This document shows, in pieces, positions 53,621-62,834 of a stretch of 64,000 nt of DNA. The stretch's first letter is position 1. Every line of letters starts with the position of its first letter. The translations under genes and the position numbers were made by a program. Below the pieces are notes generated by a model, which worked only from the letters and a program-made list of their open reading frames with translations, made no database searches and had not been told where the DNA came from. This DNA comes from Alkalimonas cellulosilytica (GTDB lineage: Bacteria; Pseudomonadota; Gammaproteobacteria; Enterobacterales; Alteromonadaceae). The stretch is taken from positions 1 through 64,000 of the forward strand of contig NZ_JAUHLI010000016.1 of assembly GCF_036325985.1 (NCBI RefSeq). Direction: 5' to 3'.

Positions 53621-56479
53621 ATGCACGTGAAGTTGAAACCATTAATCGGATGTTTAGCCCTGGCCGGGCTAGGCACACACGCGATAGCGAACGACAATCT
53701 GTCTGCCGCAGAGGCCGATGAAGCCGTTGAACGAATTCGGGTCACCGGCTCCAGTATTAAACGTACAACCCTGGAAGGTGAACTTCCTATTACCGTCTTT
53801 ACCCGTGACGAAATCAACGCGGCTGGCATTACCTCGGGTGAACAGTTGTTGATGCAACTGAACATTGCGGGTAATGGCGTAGACAATATGGCCAGTAATG
53901 AAGGTATCTCAACGGCAGATAACCGGGCCAACCATGGTAATTCCGGTGCCAACCTGCGTGGGCAGGGCTCGGACGCTACCTTGGTGTTACTGAATGGTCG
54001 TCGTTTAGCGCCGCATGGCTTAAAAGGCCGCAGTGTTGACTTGAACTCGATTCCTTTTGCTGCACTGGATCGGGTTGAGATCCTGCGGGATGGCGCCTCT
54101 GCAGTCTATGGTACCGATGCCATTGGTGGGGTTATTAACTTTATTACCCGCAGGGATTACACCGGTGCTCAGGTTTCCGGCTTTGCCGATGTGACTGAGG
54201 CAGGTGCTGGTCATATTTACCGTGCCAATGCCCTCTTTGGGGTTGGTGACTTTGACCAGGATGGTTGGAATGCCTTTGCGACCATTACTGCCAAGCGCAA
54301 TTTGGGTATTCGTGGCACGCAGCGGGATTTTACCAACTCTTTTCAGGAAGACAGAGGGTTATCACCCGATACCCGTGGTACCCCTTTTGCGACCATTTTC
54401 AATGTCAGCACTGACGCAGCACCAGGCTTGATAGGTTCCGGCCTGATTGACCCTAACCCAAACAGCCCTGTCGCCCGTCAGGATGCCATCAACATCCTGG
54501 CTCTGCCAGGTGGTGGTGGTTGTGAGTCTGGCGGTGACTTTATGGGCCGTTTTGATCCGAATCTGTACCCATGGTCGCCGCAGTCTCAATATGCCTGTGC
54601 CTGGGAGTATGGCCGGCACCGTATGCTGCAATCGCCTCTGGAAAGTCTGGATTTTGTTGGCCGGCTGTCGTTCAACTTGGGTGATAGTCATGAGATGTTC
54701 TTCGAGCTCTCCGCTGCCCATGTTGAGTCCAGAAAGAGTTTTGAGCACTATCAGATCAGTTCCAGCGCTCTGGCAACAGCTCAATTCAATCCATCGACCT
54801 GGTACCCAAGTACCGGTGCTAATTACGACCGGATCTACAATGCTCTGGGGGATTATTTTGGTTTTGACGGTCTGAACTATGGCGCTCCTATCGCTTATCG
54901 TTGGCGCTGTATCGAGTGTGGCCCGCGAACCTTTGATACCGATACCACTTCGTACCGGGCTTTGCTGGCATTTGAGGGCATGGTTGGTGACTACGATTAC
55001 ACCGTGGGTCTGTCGCGTTCAGAGAATACCTCCAAGACGAAGCTGGTCGATGGTTACTACTATCTGGACCAGTTACAGACGTTGCTGGGCAGCGGCACCT
55101 TGGATCCCTTTGTATTTCCGGGCCAACAATCGCAAGCAGCACTGGATGGTTTAGCCGCAGCGTCTGCTGCTGGTCTGAAACTGTACGAGGGCACCACTAC
55201 GTTGACGCAGCTGGATGCTGTTGTATCCGGTGATCTGGGCTTCGAGTTACCGGGTGGTTTTATTCAGGCTGCGGTAGGCACCGACTTGCGCCGTGAGGAA
55301 TACAAGTTTGATGGTTCGGATTTAGAGCCGGGACGGACAGTGCCACTGGCGCCGTTTGATGACCAGAATGCGCTGGATAGAGTTAGCCGCAACATCAAAG
55401 CAGTCTTTGCCGAAGTCTATCTGCCGGTACTGGATAACCTGGATCTGACCCTGGCAGGCCGTTACGACCACTACAGCGGTTTTGGCAGTACCACCAACCC
55501 GAAAGTCTCTTTGAAGTACCAGCCAGTGGAGCAGGTAATGGTGCGGGCTGCTTACAGCACCGGTTTTAAAGTACCTAACTTTAACCAGTTGTTTGAAGGT
55601 GAGCGCTCGGAGCCAATCACGGTCGATACCTGGTTTGATCCGGCAAGTTGTCCGGATGGCCAGGTGAGTGAAACCCCGGGCTGTGAATCGATTCAGCCAA
55701 ACCTGATCCGCGGTGGTAAGGTGGATTTGCAGCCGGAAGAGTCCACCCAAAAGAGCATTGGGGTGGTCTTGGTTCCTACCGATAATTTCAACATCAGTGT
55801 CGACTGGTGGGAAATTGAGCGTACCAATACTATCCGGGTGGCTACCCAGGCGGTATTGCTGGAGAACTACGCTTCGTTCCAGGAGAACTTTATCCGGGAT
55901 AGTTCAGGTCAGATCACAGCGATTGATGCCCGCTTTATCAACTCGGGCGGTACCTTAACCCGTGGTATTGAAGTGGATGCCAACCTGACTGGTGAACTGG
56001 CTGGCGGGAGCTGGCGTCTGCGGTTAAATGGTAACTACCTGCAGAGCTTTAAGACCAAAGCACTTGATACGCTGCCCTATAGCGAAAACCTGGTTGGCCA
56101 GTTTGTGTACAACAACAACTTGCCTATCAAGTGGAAGCACACGCTGAACTTCAGCTACACCCATGGTGACTTTATGCACAGCCTGACGCAAATCTATCGT
56201 CATGGGTATGAAAGTGCCGTTTTCGCCCGGATTGCCAGTGGTGTCCACAACCCGCCCAACTTTGATTACCGGGTGAAAAGCTACACCACCTACAACTACA
56301 GCCTGACGTACCGTGGTCTGGAAAATACTCTGATTACCATGGGTATTAAGAACCTGTTTGACCAGGACCCACCATTCTCATCGCACAACATGGACTCTGC
56401 AGCTGGTTCTGCCTGGGAGCCTCGTGTGGCAGATCCTCGTGGCCGGGCTTATACCCTGCTGGTTGAGTACACCTTCTAA
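53621..56479 (+). CDS. TonB-dependent outer-membrane receptor
   Basis: A 952-residue active-transport receptor. A signal peptide (about 1-23, AIA/NDN) is followed by a plug domain (about 40-180) with SGANLRGQGSDATLVLLNGR, VEILRDGASAVYGTDAIGGV and a 22-strand barrel ending in YTLLVEYTF. It resembles the large plug-rich receptors used for peptides and oligosaccharides; the substrate is not readable from sequence. Context (muropeptide enzymes downstream) suggests peptidoglycan fragments. AGGAG is two bases before ATG 53621 but eight before GTG 53627, so the true start may be the GTG. Confidence 0.9.
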   Translation: MHVKLKPLIGCLALAGLGTHAIANDNLSAAEADEAVERIRVTGSSIKRTTLEGELPITVFTRDEINAAGITSGEQLLMQLNIAGNGVDNMASNEGISTADNRANHGNSGANLRGQGSDATLVLLNGRRLAPHGLKGRSVDLNSIPFAALDRVEILRDGASAVYGTDAIGGVINFITRRDYTGAQVSGFADVTEAGAGHIYRANALFGVGDFDQDGWNAFATITAKRNLGIRGTQRDFTNSFQEDRGLSPDTRGTPFATIFNVSTDAAPGLIGSGLIDPNPNSPVARQDAINILALPGGGGCESGGDFMGRFDPNLYPWSPQSQYACAWEYGRHRMLQSPLESLDFVGRLSFNLGDSHEMFFELSAAHVESRKSFEHYQISSSALATAQFNPSTWYPSTGANYDRIYNALGDYFGFDGLNYGAPIAYRWRCIECGPRTFDTDTTSYRALLAFEGMVGDYDYTVGLSRSENTSKTKLVDGYYYLDQLQTLLGSGTLDPFVFPGQQSQAALDGLAAASAAGLKLYEGTTTLTQLDAVVSGDLGFELPGGFIQAAVGTDLRREEYKFDGSDLEPGRTVPLAPFDDQNALDRVSRNIKAVFAEVYLPVLDNLDLTLAGRYDHYSGFGSTTNPKVSLKYQPVEQVMVRAAYSTGFKVPNFNQLFEGERSEPITVDTWFDPASCPDGQVSETPGCESIQPNLIRGGKVDLQPEESTQKSIGVVLVPTDNFNISVDWWEIERTNTIRVATQAVLLENYASFQENFIRDSSGQITAIDARFINSGGTLTRGIEVDANLTGELAGGSWRLRLNGNYLQSFKTKALDTLPYSENLVGQFVYNNNLPIKWKHTLNFSYTHGDFMHSLTQIYRHGYESAVFARIASGVHNPPNFDYRVKSYTTYNYSLTYRGLENTLITMGIKNLFDQDPPFSSHNMDSAAGSAWEPRVADPRGRAYTLLVEYTF

Positions 56480-56520
56480 GGTTGTCTACAACAAAGAAGT
56501 AAGTGCAGTAGCACTACCCA

Positions 56521-56550
56521 AACCGCAGCCCTGGAGCTGCGGTTTTTTTT
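56521..56550 (+). terminator. intrinsic terminator after the TonB-dependent receptor
   Basis: The stem AACCGCAGC (56521-56529) pairs with GCTGCGGTT (56536-56544) across a six-base loop and runs into eight T residues (56543-56550). Confidence 0.9.
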
Positions 56551-56611
56551 AACTGCAGTACCTATACAGCAAAGCAGATGGTATGACAGGTATGGCAAAG
56601 CTAATCGGTAT

Positions 56612-56641
56612 AAAAAAAACCGGCAACCTTGCGGCTACCGG
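56612..56641 (-). terminator. intrinsic terminator after the epimerase gene
   Basis: On the minus strand a nine-pair stem (CCGGTAGCC with GGTTGCCGG, two G-U pairs) is followed by eight U residues. It lies about 30 bp after the dipeptide epimerase stop and ends the DUF819-epimerase unit. Confidence 0.8.
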
Positions 56642-56668
56642 CGGTGGTATCGGCAGGGAGAGTGCCGT

Positions 56669-57763
56669 TTAAGCAAGCATGTTAAGACCTTTGATACTGC
56701 GAATACCAAGGCCAGGGGTGTCCTGAATGCTGATGTCCGCACCTTCGAACAGCACATTGCCCTCAACAGGATCAAAAGAGCAGAGTGAGGGGCCATCCAA
56801 ATCAACCTTGGTAATGACATCGGATTTTGCCACGGCCAGGTGCACTGCTGCAGACACGCTGATACTGGTTTCCAGCATGCAGCCAATCATGCACTGCATA
56901 TCGTAAAAGGAGCAGATGTCGGCAATTTTAATGGCATTGGAGATCCCGCCGGTTTTCATCAGCTTGATATTGATGATATCGGCAGCACGCATTTTAATCA
57001 GTTCAATCACTTCGCGTGGGCTAAAGGTGGTTTCATCAGCCATCACTGGGGTATGCACCCGATCGGTCACGTACTTGAGGCCATCGATATCCAGCGCTTT
57101 CACCGGTTGCTCGACCAGCTCCAGCCGGACGCCGGCATCTTCCAGTTTGTGCAGCGCATAGACCGCCTCTTTCGCAGTCCAGCCCTGATTGGCATCCAGT
57201 CGGATCAGCGCCCGGCCTTCTACCGCGGCGTAAATGGCTTTTACCCGCTCAATGTCTACACCAATGTCTTTACCGACTTTCACTTTCAGTGTTTCAAAAC
57301 CCCGCTCCACGGCTTCGAGAGAGTCGGCCACCATTTTATCGATGTAATCGACACTAATGGTCAGATCGGTGGTGAGCTTCGGCACACCGCCACCCAACAT
57401 CTTGTACAAAGGGGCGCCGTACAATTGAGCAAATAAGTCATACACCGCAATCTCTACCGCTGCCTTGGCGCTGTAATTTTTCATAATACAGCCTTGAATC
57501 ACCCGGGTGACGTGGTTCAGATCCGAGATATCCAGGCCCAGTAACTTCGGCTTGATCACGGTTCGAATCGCCTCGATAATCGAGCCATGAATATCACCGG
57601 TGATCACTGCGGTGGCTGGTGCTTCACCATAGCCAATGTGGCCGGTATCGGTTTCTACCATCACCACCACATCTTCAATCTCATGCACAGTGCGTAGCGC
57701 CGTTTTAAAAGGCGTTTTCAGTGGCACTTTCAGCATGCCCAAACGAATATCTGTAATCTTCAT
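56669..57763 (-). CDS. L-Ala-D/L-Glu dipeptide epimerase
   Basis: A 364-residue enolase-superfamily enzyme that interconverts L-Ala-D-Glu and L-Ala-L-Glu, the dipeptide released from peptidoglycan peptides. An N-terminal capping domain is followed by a TIM barrel with the catalytic Lys pair in TLKVKVGKD, metal ligands in RLDANQGW, LVEQP and MADE, and the second catalytic Lys in NIKLMKTGGISNA. The overall pattern is closest to Bacillus YkfB (366 residues). GAGG lies six bases before ATG 57763. It follows the DUF819 gene by 74 bp. Confidence 0.9.
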   Translation of the reverse strand: MKITDIRLGMLKVPLKTPFKTALRTVHEIEDVVVMVETDTGHIGYGEAPATAVITGDIHGSIIEAIRTVIKPKLLGLDISDLNHVTRVIQGCIMKNYSAKAAVEIAVYDLFAQLYGAPLYKMLGGGVPKLTTDLTISVDYIDKMVADSLEAVERGFETLKVKVGKDIGVDIERVKAIYAAVEGRALIRLDANQGWTAKEAVYALHKLEDAGVRLELVEQPVKALDIDGLKYVTDRVHTPVMADETTFSPREVIELIKMRAADIINIKLMKTGGISNAIKIADICSFYDMQCMIGCMLETSISVSAAVHLAVAKSDVITKVDLDGPSLCSFDPVEGNVLFEGADISIQDTPGLGIRSIKGLNMLA

Positions 57764-57837
57764 GTCAAACCTCAAGCGCAAGAAAGCAGTTGCTTGCAAT
57801 ACCACTATAACCGAACACTGGAATGGCCGCCTTGGAC

Positions 57838-58995
57838 TCAGGCCAGCCAGGATAGCATTTTACCAACCAGCAGGCCTCCAGCTGTGCCAACCACATATCC
57901 CAGCATTGCCATCAGCACACCAACGGGGATCAATGCTTTGGAATAAGCCGCTGCCAGAATAGGTGCCGAAGCCACGCCGCCAATATTAGCCAGTGAGGCC
58001 ACACCGCAGGTAAAGAGATCCAGGCGGAAAATTTTGGCCACCAGTGCCATCAGCAGACCATGAATGCAAAGGATCATCAGGCCTGCTGTCACATAAATTG
58101 GAGCCTTGGCCAAATCGGCGAAATCGGCTCTGGAGGCAATCAGTGCGATAATCACCAACAGCATGATCTGGGATAGCTCTACCGAGCCCGACAGTTTACC
58201 AAGCCGGGTCATGGCCGCCAACACACCAGCCAAGGTCACCAACAGAATGGTCCAGGTCATGGTGGTTAAAAAAGCGGTGGTTGGCAATAAGCTGGCCAGC
58301 TGCTGACTGACGGCAGACACCAGAAAGCTGAGGCTAAGCAGTACCAGTAAATTCAATTGGGTGACGGCCTTGTCATCGTGCTGCACCGCCAATCGCTCGC
58401 CCGCCTTTGCCAGCAAACTGCTGTCTGCTTTGGTCCAGCGGTTGAACACTGCGGCGAAGGGCACCAGCGCCAACAGAATCATCACCCAGATGGCGTAGTC
58501 TATCGAGTCCATCAGCAGGGTATAGCCCATTCGGCTATCCGGTACATCCAGCGCGGATTGGATGGCGGCCATATTGCCGGTACCTCCCATCCAGCTGCCG
58601 GAGAGCGCTGCGAAAGTTTTCCAGCTATCGGGCTCGAGCCAGCGGTGAAACAGAGCAAAGGTAATCACAAAGCCCAGCATAATGGTGACAACGGCAGTAA
58701 AAAAGGCCCCCAACATGCGGGGACCAAGGTGGGCAATCGCTCGTAAATCACTTTTTAACAACATCAGGAAAATCATGGCGGGTAACAGGTTGTTGCGCAC
58801 CGCGCTGTAAGTCGCCCGAATACTGTCGGTTTGACTCCACAGGCCTAAACTGGATGCCAGCATCACACCGAAGTACAGCAGCACTATGCCTGGCAGAATA
58901 GTGAACAGGCGCCAGCCGCTGTACTTTTCCAACAAACCAAGCCCGGCGGCAATCAGTAATAAAACCGTTAAGAATAGGAAACCATCAGTAATCAT
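57838..58995 (-). CDS. DUF819 (YjcL-like) multi-pass membrane protein
   Basis: A 385-residue inner-membrane protein with about ten hydrophobic helices across its length, fitting DUF819. Glycine-rich blocks such as ALSGSWMGGTGNMAAIQ (near 130) and GVASLANIGGVASAPILAAA (near 330) sit in pseudo-repeated positions, reminiscent of GltS-type carriers with two re-entrant loops. No DUF819 substrate is known to me. Being first in an operon with the dipeptide epimerase, it is a candidate dipeptide or muropeptide permease. Confidence 0.8.
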   Translation of the reverse strand: MITDGFLFLTVLLLIAAGLGLLEKYSGWRLFTILPGIVLLYFGVMLASSLGLWSQTDSIRATYSAVRNNLLPAMIFLMLLKSDLRAIAHLGPRMLGAFFTAVVTIMLGFVITFALFHRWLEPDSWKTFAALSGSWMGGTGNMAAIQSALDVPDSRMGYTLLMDSIDYAIWVMILLALVPFAAVFNRWTKADSSLLAKAGERLAVQHDDKAVTQLNLLVLLSLSFLVSAVSQQLASLLPTTAFLTTMTWTILLVTLAGVLAAMTRLGKLSGSVELSQIMLLVIIALIASRADFADLAKAPIYVTAGLMILCIHGLLMALVAKIFRLDLFTCGVASLANIGGVASAPILAAAYSKALIPVGVLMAMLGYVVGTAGGLLVGKMLSWLA

Positions 58996-59142
58996 CAGCT
59001 ATCCGCAGCAATGTAATTAAATATTCTGCATGTATTGCAACACTAGCATAAATTATTCCTTTGTAAAATGATTTCCTGCCGATTCTTTAAGCTGTTTCTC
59101 ATCAGAAGCAGAGAAAACCTTGGTAAACTGTCGATTTTTCTT

Positions 59143-59158
59143 GGAATAAATAATTCTT
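59143..59158. promoter_or_regulatory. candidate operator GGAAT-N5-ATTCTT (divergent region)
   Basis: The bases GGAATAAATAATTCTT match the site at 53490-53505 at 13 of 16 positions, with the same GAAT and ATTC half-sites and five-base spacing. It lies in the 252-bp region between the divergent DUF819-epimerase and glucosaminidase operons, 90 bp before the latter's start codon. A weaker related sequence (GGAATAATTTATGC, reverse strand) occurs near 59050. Confidence 0.45.
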
Positions 59159-59247
59159 GAGTGGTTTTGTTTTTAGAATAATTGAGTTGTCGAATGATGG
59201 AGGCTTTGCTATGGTGTGCTGAAAATTTCCGCAACACCAGGTCACCG

Positions 59248-61146
59248 ATGAAAAAACGTGTACTGCATTTTGGTTGGATTGCTACTATAGCTGGCATAGC
59301 CCTTTATCTAGGATTGACCGCTGTGCACACTGAACTTTCGCTGGAACACAAGATAGCTCAGAAGTTGATGATCGATATTCGCTATTTTTGCAAAGAGCCG
59401 GGCGAGGAGCCTTGCCGTCAGCCGGTCACCCAGCTTCCAGACGAGCTCAGCCAACTGATCACCGAAACTGGCCTCGGCGGGGTGATTTTGTTTGCCGAAA
59501 ACCTGCAAACGCCAGAACAGATCATCGATTTGACACAGGACCTGCAGCAGGCGGCCATGCAATCCCCGGTTAGACAGCCGCTTTTTATCTCGGTGGATCA
59601 GGAAGGAGGCCGGGTGTTCCGTACCCCGCGCAGCTTCAGTACCGGCTTTGCCGGTAATATGGCGATAGGGGCGACCTATGCGCGGCATGGTGTGTTTTAC
59701 GCACAGCAGGTTGGTACTGTGCTTGGCAAAGAGCTGGCAGTGCTGGGGATCAATACCAATCACGCGCCTGTGGTGGATGTGAACAGCAACCCGGCCAACC
59801 CGGTGATCAATGTGCGTGCTTTTGGTGAGCAACCACAGCCAGTGGCTGAGCTATCGGTGGCCTTGCTCGATAGCATGCAGCAACAAGGGGTGCTGGGCAC
59901 CCTGAAGCATTTTCCCGGCCATGGCGATACTTATCTTGATAGTCATCTGGCCCTGCCGTTGGTCAGCCATGCCCGTGCTCATATCGAGCAGCTGGATTTA
60001 GCGCCATTTCAGTGGGCCATCGATCAGACGGAAGTGCCGATGATCATGACCGCGCATATTCAGTATCCGGCACTGGATGCCAGCACCATCACCAGCAAAG
60101 AGGGCGAGCGCATCATCCGTCCTGCCACCATGTCGCGCGCTATTTTAACGGATCTATTGCGTCAGCAGATGGGCTTTGATGGCCTGGTGATTACCGATGC
60201 ATTGGATATGGCGGCCATCAGCCATTATTTCACGCCCGGCCAGGCGGTGCAGGAAACCTTTGCTGCCGGCGCCGATATTGCCCTGATGCCCTATCCGATC
60301 CGGCGACCTGAGGATATGGTGGCATTGAAAGCCCTGATTGCGGAGCTGGCAGCTCTGGTACGACAGGGGGTACTCAGTTCTGCCGAACTTGAAAGCTCCT
60401 GGCAGCGCATACATCGTGTGAAACAGCGCTGGTTAGCAGACAGCAAGCCTGTTAGCGATCGCACCCAGTTGTATCAGGCGGCAAGGCAGCAGTTGGGTCA
60501 GCCGGGTTCCAGGGAGCTCGAGCAGGAATTGGCCCGTCAGGCGCTGACATTATTGCATGCCAAACCAGATAGGCTGCCTTTAGCAACCAATCGGTTTGCT
60601 CATATCCACATTGTGGCAGCAACCTCATTACAGGCACGGATGCTCAAACAATCGCTAAGCGAGCATTGGCCAGAGCTCTCTTTGGGGCAGTTGCGCTGGA
60701 CCGAAAGCAGTTTCGATCATTGGCAACTTGAGCAAGCCATCGAGTTCAGTCAGCAGGCCGACCTGGTGATCCACGCCGGTTGGCAGCGACTGGCCAGCCT
60801 GGTCGATCTGGGTGGTATGGCCGATGCGGCCCGTCAGGCCCAGCCCGCAATCAGCTATGCCGCAGCGATGCAAGCCAGTGAGCAGGTGTTACAGAGTGCA
60901 CAGCAAGCCGGCGCAACCGTAGTACTGCTGGGCTTTGGCACCCCCTATGAACTAACCCCGTTACTACCGTTCAGTGACATCAGTATGTTGGCCTATCACC
61001 ATGGCATTGAGCCAACTGAGGCTGGCTCCTTGTATGGACCCACCTATCAGGCAGTTGCTGAAGCCTTGCTTGGGCTTACCCCCATGCATGGGGAGTTGCC
61101 GGTACGATTGACTGTGCCAGACTTGGTTGTCAGGGAGGCGGATTAA
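59248..61146 (+). CDS. exported GH3 beta-N-acetylglucosaminidase (long NagZ type)
   Basis: A 632-residue GH3 enzyme predicted to release GlcNAc from muropeptides. An N-terminal signal or anchor (MKKRVLHFGWIATIAGIALY) is followed by the catalytic TIM barrel. The NagZ loop KHFPGHGDT (220-228) leads to DSH (231-233), which supplies the Asp-His acid/base dyad, and the nucleophile is D317 in VITDALDM. A second C-terminal domain of about 250 residues is present. Cytoplasmic NagZ of E. coli is about 340 residues; this layout is that of B. subtilis NagZ (YbbD). It ends directly at the start codon of the next gene. Confidence 0.88.
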   Translation: MKKRVLHFGWIATIAGIALYLGLTAVHTELSLEHKIAQKLMIDIRYFCKEPGEEPCRQPVTQLPDELSQLITETGLGGVILFAENLQTPEQIIDLTQDLQQAAMQSPVRQPLFISVDQEGGRVFRTPRSFSTGFAGNMAIGATYARHGVFYAQQVGTVLGKELAVLGINTNHAPVVDVNSNPANPVINVRAFGEQPQPVAELSVALLDSMQQQGVLGTLKHFPGHGDTYLDSHLALPLVSHARAHIEQLDLAPFQWAIDQTEVPMIMTAHIQYPALDASTITSKEGERIIRPATMSRAILTDLLRQQMGFDGLVITDALDMAAISHYFTPGQAVQETFAAGADIALMPYPIRRPEDMVALKALIAELAALVRQGVLSSAELESSWQRIHRVKQRWLADSKPVSDRTQLYQAARQQLGQPGSRELEQELARQALTLLHAKPDRLPLATNRFAHIHIVAATSLQARMLKQSLSEHWPELSLGQLRWTESSFDHWQLEQAIEFSQQADLVIHAGWQRLASLVDLGGMADAARQAQPAISYAAAMQASEQVLQSAQQAGATVVLLGFGTPYELTPLLPFSDISMLAYHHGIEPTEAGSLYGPTYQAVAEALLGLTPMHGELPVRLTVPDLVVREAD

Positions 61147-62787
61147 ATGCTGTGTGGTGATGACTCAGTGAAGCATGTATTCCGGCTTGGATTGCTAGCG
61201 CTGTCATTGGTTCTTTTTACCAGGACGGTAACGGCCAGCAGCGGCGACTGGGATATCCGGGTACGTGAACCGGCTCAGCTGAGTGTTGAACTGCCTGAGC
61301 GGCGCAGCCAGCGTGCTTTGGTCAATGACCGGCGTATTTTTTACAGCTATCGGGGCCAGGGCGCCTTGTGGCTGGACTTACAGCAGGCGACATCGGCCCG
61401 CATCCTGATCAATGGCCGCGAGCTTGTTTTGCCCACGGAGCTCAGCAGGCAACCGATGATCTTGTCGCTGGCAGAGTACACCCGTGACGGATTAAATCAG
61501 CTGCATCTGGCGGACGTTAAGCCGGCAGGAGCCTCCATTCGCTTGCGTTTTGACTACCCAAGGCTGCGTGAGGGCTCAGCCGATGAAGCCGGTTTTTCAG
61601 CAAAGCGGCTGGCAGAACTGGACGCGCTGATCGAGCAGGAGGTGGCGGCCGGTTTTCCGGGCGCTGTGTTGCTGATTGCCAAAAATGGCCGGGTAATTAA
61701 AGAAACGGCCTATGGCTATGCCAAGCGCTACGATAGTAGCGGTCAGCCGTTGACACAGCCAGAGCCTATGCAAACTGATACGCTGTTTGATATCGCTTCC
61801 AACAGCAAGATGTACGCGACGGTCTATGCGGTGATGAAGCTGGTCACCGAGGGTTTGCTGGATGTGAATGCGCCGATAGCGCAGTATCTGCCAGAGTACC
61901 GGGGCGATGGGCGTGAACTCAGGCTGGTGCGGGACTTACTCGATCACAGCGCCGGCTATGGCCCGGAGTTGCATTTTTTCCGGCCGGATAACCGGTTAGG
62001 TGCTGATTTTTATTCGATTGAACCGGAGCGCACCAAGCAGTTGCTGATAGAGCGGGTGCCGTTTGAGCGGCCACGTGGCCACAGTGCTGTGTATAGTGAT
62101 ACTGGCTTTATGCTGTTGGGGGCTCTGGTTGAGCGGGTAGCTGGTATGGCGCTCGACAGTTATCTGGAGCATGGACTTTACCGGCCGCTGGGCCTTAGCA
62201 GCACCTGGTTTAATCCATTGCAAAAAGGCATCCCTGCCAGCCGGATTGCGGCCACCGAACTGGATGGCAACACCAGAGGAGGAGTTCGTCAGCAGTTTCC
62301 GGCGATGCGACGGGGGGTGTTGCGTGGTGAAGTGCATGATGAAAAAGCGTTTTACTCGCTGGCAGGGGTGGCAGGCCACGCCGGGTTATTCAGTACGGCC
62401 AGAGAGTTGGCGGTACTGATGATGCTGGCGCAGCATGGTGGCTATGGCGATGTGCCGGTCTTTAGCCAGCCGGTGATCCAGCAGTTTGTGCGGCCATCGA
62501 GCCAGGATCATCGTTTTGGCTTGGGCTGGCGCACGGCAGTGGGTGGAGATCTGGATTGGCACTTTGGCCCTTATGCCAGCCGCTATGCGTTTGGTCATAC
62601 TGGCTGGACCGGCACTGCCACCCTGATCGATCCGCACTACGATTTGCTGGTGGTGCTTCTGACGAATAAAAAACATTCACCTATCGCCCGCGATGGCAAC
62701 AGCTACTATTTCACCGGTGATCGGTTTGAAACCGGCATGTATGGCAGCGTGATGAGCCTGGTGTACCAGGCGATGTTGGGGCTGTAA
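61147..62787 (+). CDS. exported serine hydrolase, class C beta-lactamase fold (AmiE/YbbE-like)
   Basis: A 546-residue protein with an N-terminal signal peptide (about 8-28), a beta-rich domain (about 30-150) and a penicillin-binding-protein-like hydrolase domain. The active-site motifs are SxxK as S218-N-S-K221, Tyr271 in HSAGYGP in place of the usual YxN, and HTG at 484-486. In B. subtilis the NagZ neighbour of this fold (AmiE) is an N-acetylmuramyl-L-alanine amidase; the same role here is inferred. The ATG abuts the upstream stop and has GGGAGG eight bases before it, so the genes are coupled. Confidence 0.82.
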   Translation: MLCGDDSVKHVFRLGLLALSLVLFTRTVTASSGDWDIRVREPAQLSVELPERRSQRALVNDRRIFYSYRGQGALWLDLQQATSARILINGRELVLPTELSRQPMILSLAEYTRDGLNQLHLADVKPAGASIRLRFDYPRLREGSADEAGFSAKRLAELDALIEQEVAAGFPGAVLLIAKNGRVIKETAYGYAKRYDSSGQPLTQPEPMQTDTLFDIASNSKMYATVYAVMKLVTEGLLDVNAPIAQYLPEYRGDGRELRLVRDLLDHSAGYGPELHFFRPDNRLGADFYSIEPERTKQLLIERVPFERPRGHSAVYSDTGFMLLGALVERVAGMALDSYLEHGLYRPLGLSSTWFNPLQKGIPASRIAATELDGNTRGGVRQQFPAMRRGVLRGEVHDEKAFYSLAGVAGHAGLFSTARELAVLMMLAQHGGYGDVPVFSQPVIQQFVRPSSQDHRFGLGWRTAVGGDLDWHFGPYASRYAFGHTGWTGTATLIDPHYDLLVVLLTNKKHSPIARDGNSYYFTGDRFETGMYGSVMSLVYQAMLGL

Positions 62788-62834
62788 CCCCGCCGGGCAG
62801 ATAAACGCAGCAAAAGGCTGAGAAAGGACGTTTG

